A stretch of 64,000 bases of DNA from Paralichthys olivaceus (lineage: Eukaryota; Chordata; Actinopteri; Pleuronectiformes; Paralichthyidae), in NCBI RefSeq assembly GCF_024713975.1, contig NC_091111.1, positions 12,029,001 through 12,093,000 on the forward strand, written 5' to 3'. The notes under the pieces are model-generated. The model did no database searches and was not told where the DNA came from. It saw nothing but the letters and a program-made list of their open reading frames with translations. Position 1 is the stretch's first letter. The number at the start of each line of letters is the position of its first letter. Positions 58,501-64,000 of the stretch are shown here, in pieces. A program made the translations under genes and the position numbers.

Positions 58501-60069
58501 TCACATAAAGCCACCAAACCCAGCCATGGCCTCATTTTCCCAGTCAGAGTCTGAGTCGGTGAAGTCCTGAGCCTCGGTGGCGTGGATCGGGGAGAAATGG
58601 CTGAACCTGTCGCCCGTGGCCCTCACGTGTGGATACTGAATCTGGCATCCATTATCCTTTGGTGACGACCTGGTGAAGTTGCTGTGGGTCGGGAGGGGTG
58701 GGATCACAACTTTCATCTCTGGTCCAATGGTTTTGTTGGGAGGGAAATTGTCATATTCCACCAGAACCTGTGGCCCCTGGTTGTCTGCCAAGCTGGCCTC
58801 GATCCTGGGTTGATGCTCGCTCTCCTTCGGATACAGGTGGACGTTACAACACGGAACGTTGACGCTCAGCTCGTGACGCTGCATCTGCTCGGGCTTCACC
58901 CCGGCTCCCTCCTTCTCGTAGATGCAGGAGATGGATGTGTGTTCATAGCTGGTGGGTTTGGTGGGTAGACCGGTCCGGTGTGGGTCCTCAGTGTTCTGGT
59001 GCATTGAGGGTCTGAAACTGTCCTCTAATCCAAAACCACCAATCCTGTGTGGCTCTGCACTTTGATTGTTGTCATAAACTGAAAGACAAAACAAAAATGA
59101 ATTTTAGGTGATTTTAAGTCAAGTTAAGGGTATTTAAGTAACAAGTCACCATATTCATCAACTAATGTTTTATGGTGGATTAAAGTATTTTTTCATGGAG
59201 CAACACTACAAATGAGCAGGCATACTTGAGTAAGACTAATAATTACCTTTCTCAGGACCCATCCTGCTCTGGATTTGGTTGAAGGGCCCAGCTGCTGGTG
59301 GATTGGAGACCTTCATGGACACTGATGAGCCAACCTGGCGACGAGACTTGGCTCTTCTGTTCTGAAACCACACCTGGAATTTGAGGGGGAAAGATATTTA
59401 ATCACTTATTCAATCATTTTATGACTTCTGAAATCTGACACAACTTAAAGTTATTAAGAAAATGTAAAGCATTTTCTCCAAGTGACTGTTAATCTCATCC
59501 CTTCACTGGTGTACTTTACATTACATGTCATTTAGCTGAGGCCTTTACCCAAAACGACTAACAATTACAATTAGTACATTCATCTCAGTAAAATCAGTGG
59601 ACATTACCTGAATCCTGGACTCTGGTAGCCCGGTCAGAGCCTCCAGTCTCTCCCGCAGGTAGATGTCAGGATATTTGGTGTCTGAGTAAACTTTCTCCAG
59701 CACCTCGATTTGCTGCTGCGTAAAGTTAGTCCTCTTCCTCCTGTGCGTCAGTATGGCCACGCATTTATCCGCCCTGGGTGCAGAGTTTGCTGCGTTGTAG
59801 TAGTTTGTCACATCTGAGGCTCCGTAATCTGGAATGAAAACACAATCTGTTTAGTTATCAGAGGAAGCAGGAGTCATAGAGAAGTGCTGCCGAACCTGTG
59901 TGTAAGTCGGAGAAGCTACTTGTAGATTTTCCAACACAGGAGGTGAAAGCGGGCACACTTTCATTTGCTCACCTGAGTTCACCATGGCGTTCATCTGCAG
60001 AGGCGCTTCGTGAAACATCTGGAAATGATTCAGATCCCCGACGCGCATATTCCCATGAACTGCAGACAT
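58501..60069 (-). CDS. mixl1: Mix paired-like homeobox protein, complete, 4 exons, 340 aa
   Basis: Nodal-responsive transcription factor of mesendoderm. Exons: 60069-59973, 59828-59608, 59373-59247, 59078-58501. The homeodomain (residues about 61-120) starts [20 protein letters not shown] and ends [16 protein letters not shown]. It has F8, L16, W48, F49, N51 and R53. Position 50 is Gln, as in Mix-type factors. The intron falls between homeodomain positions 46 and 47, the usual site in the paired-like class. Residues 261-266 are PPNKTI, matching the Smad-interaction motif of Mixer, Milk and Bon. The C-terminus is acidic ([12 protein letters not shown]), as in Mix proteins. Placement between lin9 and acbd3 matches human MIXL1. 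Start: the ATG at 60069 has A at -3. An in-frame ATG at 60150 would add 27 residues. Confidence 0.92.
58726..58743 (-). other. mixl1: Smad-interaction motif (SIM) of Mixl1
   Basis: Codons for PPNKTI, residues 261-266, fit the published SIM pattern PP(T/N)K(T/S)(I/V) that binds the MH2 domain of activated Smad2/3. A downstream VVIPP fits a hydrophobic/proline tail. Confidence 0.75.
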
Positions 60070-60134
60070 GATCCTGTACGTGTGTCTCCCGGCGGCTGAC
60101 TGAGTTTGAGAGCATGTGCGCTCGCCGGGGTTAA

Positions 60135-60142
60135 ATCCTCCC
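60135..60142 (+). promoter_or_regulatory. mixl1: TCF/LEF-like site upstream of mixl1
   Basis: GATCAAAG, reverse complement CTTTGATC, is a full match to the TCF/LEF consensus, 66 bases upstream of the chosen mixl1 start. Wnt input to Mix genes is known; use of this site is inferred. If the ATG at 60150 is used, the motif lies in coding sequence. Confidence 0.35.
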
Positions 60143-60640
60143 GCGATCAAAGGTGATGCTGTGAGGACGTGTGAATGGGGAGGCCATCAGCGGCGGCTGG
60201 CACTGCAGCGGCCGTGCAGCAACTTCAGACGTCTGCAGCGCGGCGGAGGTGTGAAGGCCTCACACCTGGAGCGGTGCAGCGGTGCAGCGGTGGCAGGTCG
60301 CTTTAAAGGGGTTTTAATGGAATCTGCATGTTCAATACACATCGGCTGTGAAAACATTTATCCGCTTTGGAATGGATGAAGCAATAATGGACGTGTAGCC
60401 TTCAAAGAGGGAGCGTCGGAAACTGCCATTTCCTCCACAGGTTAGAGGAGCACACCGACTGGAGTTTGTTGTTTGGTGAGAAGAGAAATGAAAAAAAATA
60501 CATGCTGTTTATAGATATATTTATATATATATTTAATACTTGGTCTTACTTAAGATAACATATTACACAAACACACATTTTCCTATATATACTGTATTTT
60601 AATAGGGGGCATTTCACTGAGCTATTTCATGCACTTAAAT

Positions 60641-60641
60641 G

Positions 60642-60673
<32 letters not shown>

Positions 60674-60684
60674 CAGAGAGAGAG
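60641..60684 (+). repeat. (TA)n-(GA)n compound microsatellite
   Basis: About ten TA units run into an imperfect GA repeat, in the AT-rich spacer between mixl1 and acbd3. Confidence 0.9.
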
Positions 60685-63533
60685 TGATATAATGTATATA
60701 GATATGTCATTCTATGTACAATGTGTTGATATATATATATAAATAAAATTAATAAATAAGCACTATACAATTAAGAAAACAATAAACAATATGAGTAATT
60801 CTACATATAATTATATATATATAGATAGATAGATGTTTGATCAGATTGTGTCACGTCATTATATAAGCCTACAAAACCTAGAGCATGAAAATGTCTCTAT
60901 ATATCATCATATATAACTGTTATAGAGCATGAAAATATCTCCATTATATATATCATCGTAGAGCGTGTTAAAATATGTGTGTGTGTAGAAATATATAATT
61001 GAATAGGTATAGCACTGAATCTTCATGTTTTTTAAAATAAAAATGTGTGTAATCTGAAATATACACTGATTTTGCAACCAGGCATATTCTTACATAGTTG
61101 TATCTTTTGTTTTCTTTAGGCTTAGATGTCAAAGAATATACATTATGTTTTATAAGTGTTCCGATGCTTGCCCCTCAACACTGATCTACAGTAACCTATA
61201 TAAGAAATGACACTTCCTGTCTCCTTTCAGTAGCAACAAAGTCAACCTCAATACACAAACACCAAGTCAGAAGTACCCAGGAGTGGTCACTTGTCGTACG
61301 ACTCACCTTCATTCAGAGGTTCAGAGGGGGATTGAGTCAAGAGGTCAGATAACAGCACAGACAGACTAATTTTCTGCCACATATTTGGACAGGATTGGCA
61401 GGAATGTACTGTTGTCGTCACACTCTTTTATCAATAATCCAAGATAGTTCTCCCGAGTGATTTGTGTACGTACTTGGTCTATAACTCACGGCAGTTTGTG
61501 CCTCATATTTAATTGCTTTGGGTGTGACTTGAATACTGCAATACAATATAATGATTGCCAGTCTCTTTACCACACCCCACTTTGTAGGATTTATTGGATA
61601 CAGCTCCTGCTTGAGTCTGAGACAATTCTTAGACTTGTTTCATTGAACAACAATGATTTTCTCTGGTAACTTTCATGTTGATCTCTGTGAGAAAATGACT
61701 CGAGCACCATTGTATCATTTCACATCCACAACGGCACTTATCCATCTCTGCACTTTGACACATACAGCGTTGTTCAGGTAGGATGTGACTGTTGGCAAAG
61801 CCGTTCACAGTTGCTTTGTCTGAGGACCCTAATTGGGTATTGCCTGTGTGCACAGACCAGATTGCTATGCTAAAATCAGGCTGTAGAAGTTCCTGATCTT
61901 TCTTTTGTGATGTTCAGTGACAGGTTTTCTGAGAGTTACCAGCAGATCCTGGAATAGACAGAGCAAAGTTTTCATCTTCGACCATAAAGCAGTCCAGTCA
62001 TACAGCTGGATTTGCACAATCCAGTCTCTAGTGCTTACTTACAACATATGCACAATCCCTCTACTGGTGCTTATAGTATTTTTTATATTTATACTTGCAC
62101 AAATACACCACAGAAAATTCCTTATATGTGTAAACCTTCCTGGCGATAGAACCAGATACTGATTCTAATAAAAAGATCATCTCAGCAGTGTAAATGCTGG
62201 AACATGCTGATGAGCTTTTGCTTCTATTGTTTGCATGTGCTAATAATTTTCAGTTTGACAGCCTGTGAAAGAGATTTGACATTTAAATTAGATTAAAAGG
62301 ACACATTTCTAAGTTGATTACTGCTGATAGATTGTAAACAGACTGCACTTTTCAAACATCAAACAGTATAAACACTTTGGGATTTCCACTGGCTATTTCC
62401 AGTAGACCGCTGCCTATGTAGACACAAACAAAAGCACCTTCACACCTTGAAAGAGTGACCACCATTGAACCCACAGTTTGACCTGACCACTATACATTTA
62501 ACCTGCAGACAGACAGGAAAATTATCCTTACAAGGTTGCAGGGATATGTGAAAATGTCAGCTATCTTATGTGTTAAGTTCAGTCTTTGTGTATTTGAGGT
62601 ACATTTTTAGGATTTTACTGTACATTTATTGTTTCCTGATAACAATGATAAGCAGAATTTGAGTGTGATGATTGTTGTTTTTGCATACTCATCTATTTGA
62701 GGACAGAATCGTGGATACTGCTGCTATATTGATATTTCAGCTGGACTTCTGCATAGGCCTTCTAGTGATACATCAACAATCCGTGTTTTTCTGGCATGGC
62801 AGCAATACGTTTCTGTATCCCTCATATCTTTTAAACTCTAAAATATTAAAATAGCCTTAAAATTCATATTTACTCATAGAAAAGAACAGAAAACCACCCA
62901 TCACCGAAGTGGCTAAATTGTTGCCAAGATATATTTTAAAGCAAAATATAATATTTTTTACATTATCTTTATTGTTGCTGCTGTTCCTGCATGTTTAAGG
63001 TACCGTAAGTATTTTAAAAGATGGTGGTATTTTTAATAAATTGCATTTTGTTGTCACATTGCCTGTGTGATAAGCGGTTTCTTTAATTTTCTTGAATAAT
63101 CTTTTTTGTTCGATGTTGTTTTTTTTAGAAAACACATTATTAATATAGGTACAAACAAACTGAATTCAGAGTCAAATGGACGTATAGATCAAATTTAAAG
63201 ACATTACATATATAGAAACACCCAGAAGTCTTACATGACAATCTTATTAAATTAATTATTATTACTATACTTTTATATGTGTAGTAATAGTCACATTTCA
63301 TCAAAATAAAAGTGTAAAATTATTAAAAATAAACGAAACTTCTTACATCAATCGAATACAATAAAAATACAATATATTGTGCAAAAGATTCAGTCTGAGG
63401 TGTTAAAAAATTAAAATGTTCCTGGAATCGTTGAGCGCGTCATCATTATTTACATCGGAGAAAAAAAAGGTCCCGGAACTTCCGGCCGGTCTGAGCGGAA
63501 GTAGGTACGTGGCCGCTTCAGCTGACAGTCTGC

Positions 63534-63801
63534 ATGATGGCGACAGAGGTTCAGAGCGGCGACCTCGACACTGCTCCTTCCAGCCGGCTCGAGGTCTCCA
63601 TCGACGGCCTCACTCTCAGCCCGGACTCGGAGGGCGAGCAGGGCCAGGTGGAGGAGCCGGAGCCCGAACCCGCGGATCCCGAGCCCGAGACGCCGGGAGC
63701 CGCTGGGAGCGAAGATGGAGAAACTGGCAAATCCGCGATAGAGGGGAAATGGGGCTTTCCTCTCCAAGAGCTCTACGGAATGGCGCTGAAATTCTTCAAA
63801 G
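63534..63801 (+). CDS. acbd3: ACBD3 (GCP60) first coding exon, partial gene
   Basis: ACBD3 is a Golgi-resident acyl-CoA-binding-domain protein that binds giantin and recruits PI4KB. Only exon 1 is in the window (88-89 codons plus one base, then donor GTACTT). It encodes SRLEVSIDGLTLSPDSE, a clear match to human ERLEVSVDGLTLSPD. A Glu/Pro-rich stretch follows, then the start of the acyl-CoA-binding domain, KWGFPLQELYGMALKFFK (human RWGFGLEELYGLALRFFK). Two ATGs are adjacent: 63534 gives MMATEV and 63537 gives MATEV in a better ATGG context. The frame stays open through the intron to the window edge. The gene is divergent from mixl1, as in human. The remaining exons lie to the right. Confidence 0.93.
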
Positions 63802-64000
63802 GTACTTTTCTACATTTGTCACAAGAACGCAGAGAAAATGGTCAAAAAACTAAACAACCAGAAGAGCTGGCTGAGGTTAGCAGGATGCTAACTTTAGCTG
63901 CTAGCTGTCACCGCCGGGGCTCTCGCTGTCAGCCGCAACGTTCCATTAGCTTCACGGCTAACGAGAGGCTAACTAGCTGTGTTCGGTGGCTGTTAAAGGG
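63802..64000 (+). other. acbd3: Start of acbd3 intron 1
   Basis: The intron opens with GTACTTTT. It is CpG-rich with several GCTAGC/GCTAAC motifs, probably part of the promoter CpG region. No next exon is seen before the edge. Confidence 0.5.

Larger units (their letters stand above)
60070..63533. other. Divergent intergenic region mixl1 / acbd3
   Basis: The first 300 bases are GC-rich with short direct repeats of GCAGCGGT near 60260-60290 and should hold the mixl1 promoter. From 60480 to about 61060 the sequence is AT-rich with several (TA)n runs. The rest is unique-looking. CpGs return from about 63430 at the acbd3 promoter. No other gene was recognised. Confidence 0.5.

Noticed and set aside
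58501..60069. Sebox/Mezzo or Mxtx homeobox gene instead of mixl1
   Set aside because: The [16 protein letters not shown] end, SIM, acidic tail and position between lin9 and acbd3 all fit Mixl1/Bon better.
63416..63853. 145-codon plus-strand frame and 105-codon minus-strand frame over acbd3 exon 1
   Set aside because: Shadows in a GC-rich exon. The true frame starting at 63534 encodes the ACBD3 N-terminus.

Overview
The window reads as one stretch of a ray-finned fish genome, most likely a percomorph teleost. The genes are split into many short exons with GT-AG introns. The proteins are vertebrate, CA microsatellites are abundant, and several interspersed repeats are of kinds I recognise as common in acanthopterygian fish. 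There is nothing prokaryotic, no CRISPR array and no recognisable tRNA, rRNA or miRNA gene. All exon models below were built by reading splice sites and reading-frame phase by hand and comparing with remembered family sequences. No alignment was run.

Layout from left to right: (1) 92-21522, minus strand: an EFR3 gene, closest to EFR3B, 20 coding exons seen, with the last part (about 87 codons by comparison with human) beyond the left edge. (2) 21523-30029: a gene-free region between two head-to-head genes, holding microsatellites and two copies of a terminal-inverted-repeat element. (3) 30030-38481, plus: a complete 20-exon adenylate cyclase of the ADCY8 type, 1178 residues. (4) 40766-49593, plus: complete parp1, 23 exons, 1014 residues, with its catalytic residues at the human numbering. 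(5) 51114-57372, plus: complete lin9, 15 exons, 547 residues. (6) 58501-60069, minus: a complete paired-like homeobox gene, mixl1, 4 exons, 340 residues, convergent with lin9. (7) 63534 to the right edge, plus: first exon of acbd3, head-to-head with mixl1.

The parp1-lin9-mixl1-acbd3 block has the same order and relative orientation as human 1q42 (ACBD3-MIXL1-LIN9-PARP1), which supports the gene names. The left side is less usual. An EFR3B-like gene is paired with an ADCY8-like gene, whereas in human EFR3B lies near ADCY3 on 2p23 and EFR3A lies near ADCY8 on 8q24. This suggests a retained or rearranged member of an old EFR3-ADCY paralogon.

Functionally the genes are not one pathway: plasma-membrane PI4-kinase scaffolding (efr3b), Ca2+/calmodulin-stimulated cAMP synthesis (adcy8-like), DNA-damage ADP-ribosylation (parp1), MuvB/DREAM cell-cycle transcription (lin9), mesendoderm specification (mixl1) and Golgi scaffolding (acbd3). 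The most interesting details are a textbook U12-type intron that splits the catalytic Glu988 codon of parp1, a Smad-interaction motif in mixl1, two introns that stay open in frame if retained (lin9, adcy8-like), and a perfect 23-bp inverted repeat in an efr3b intron.
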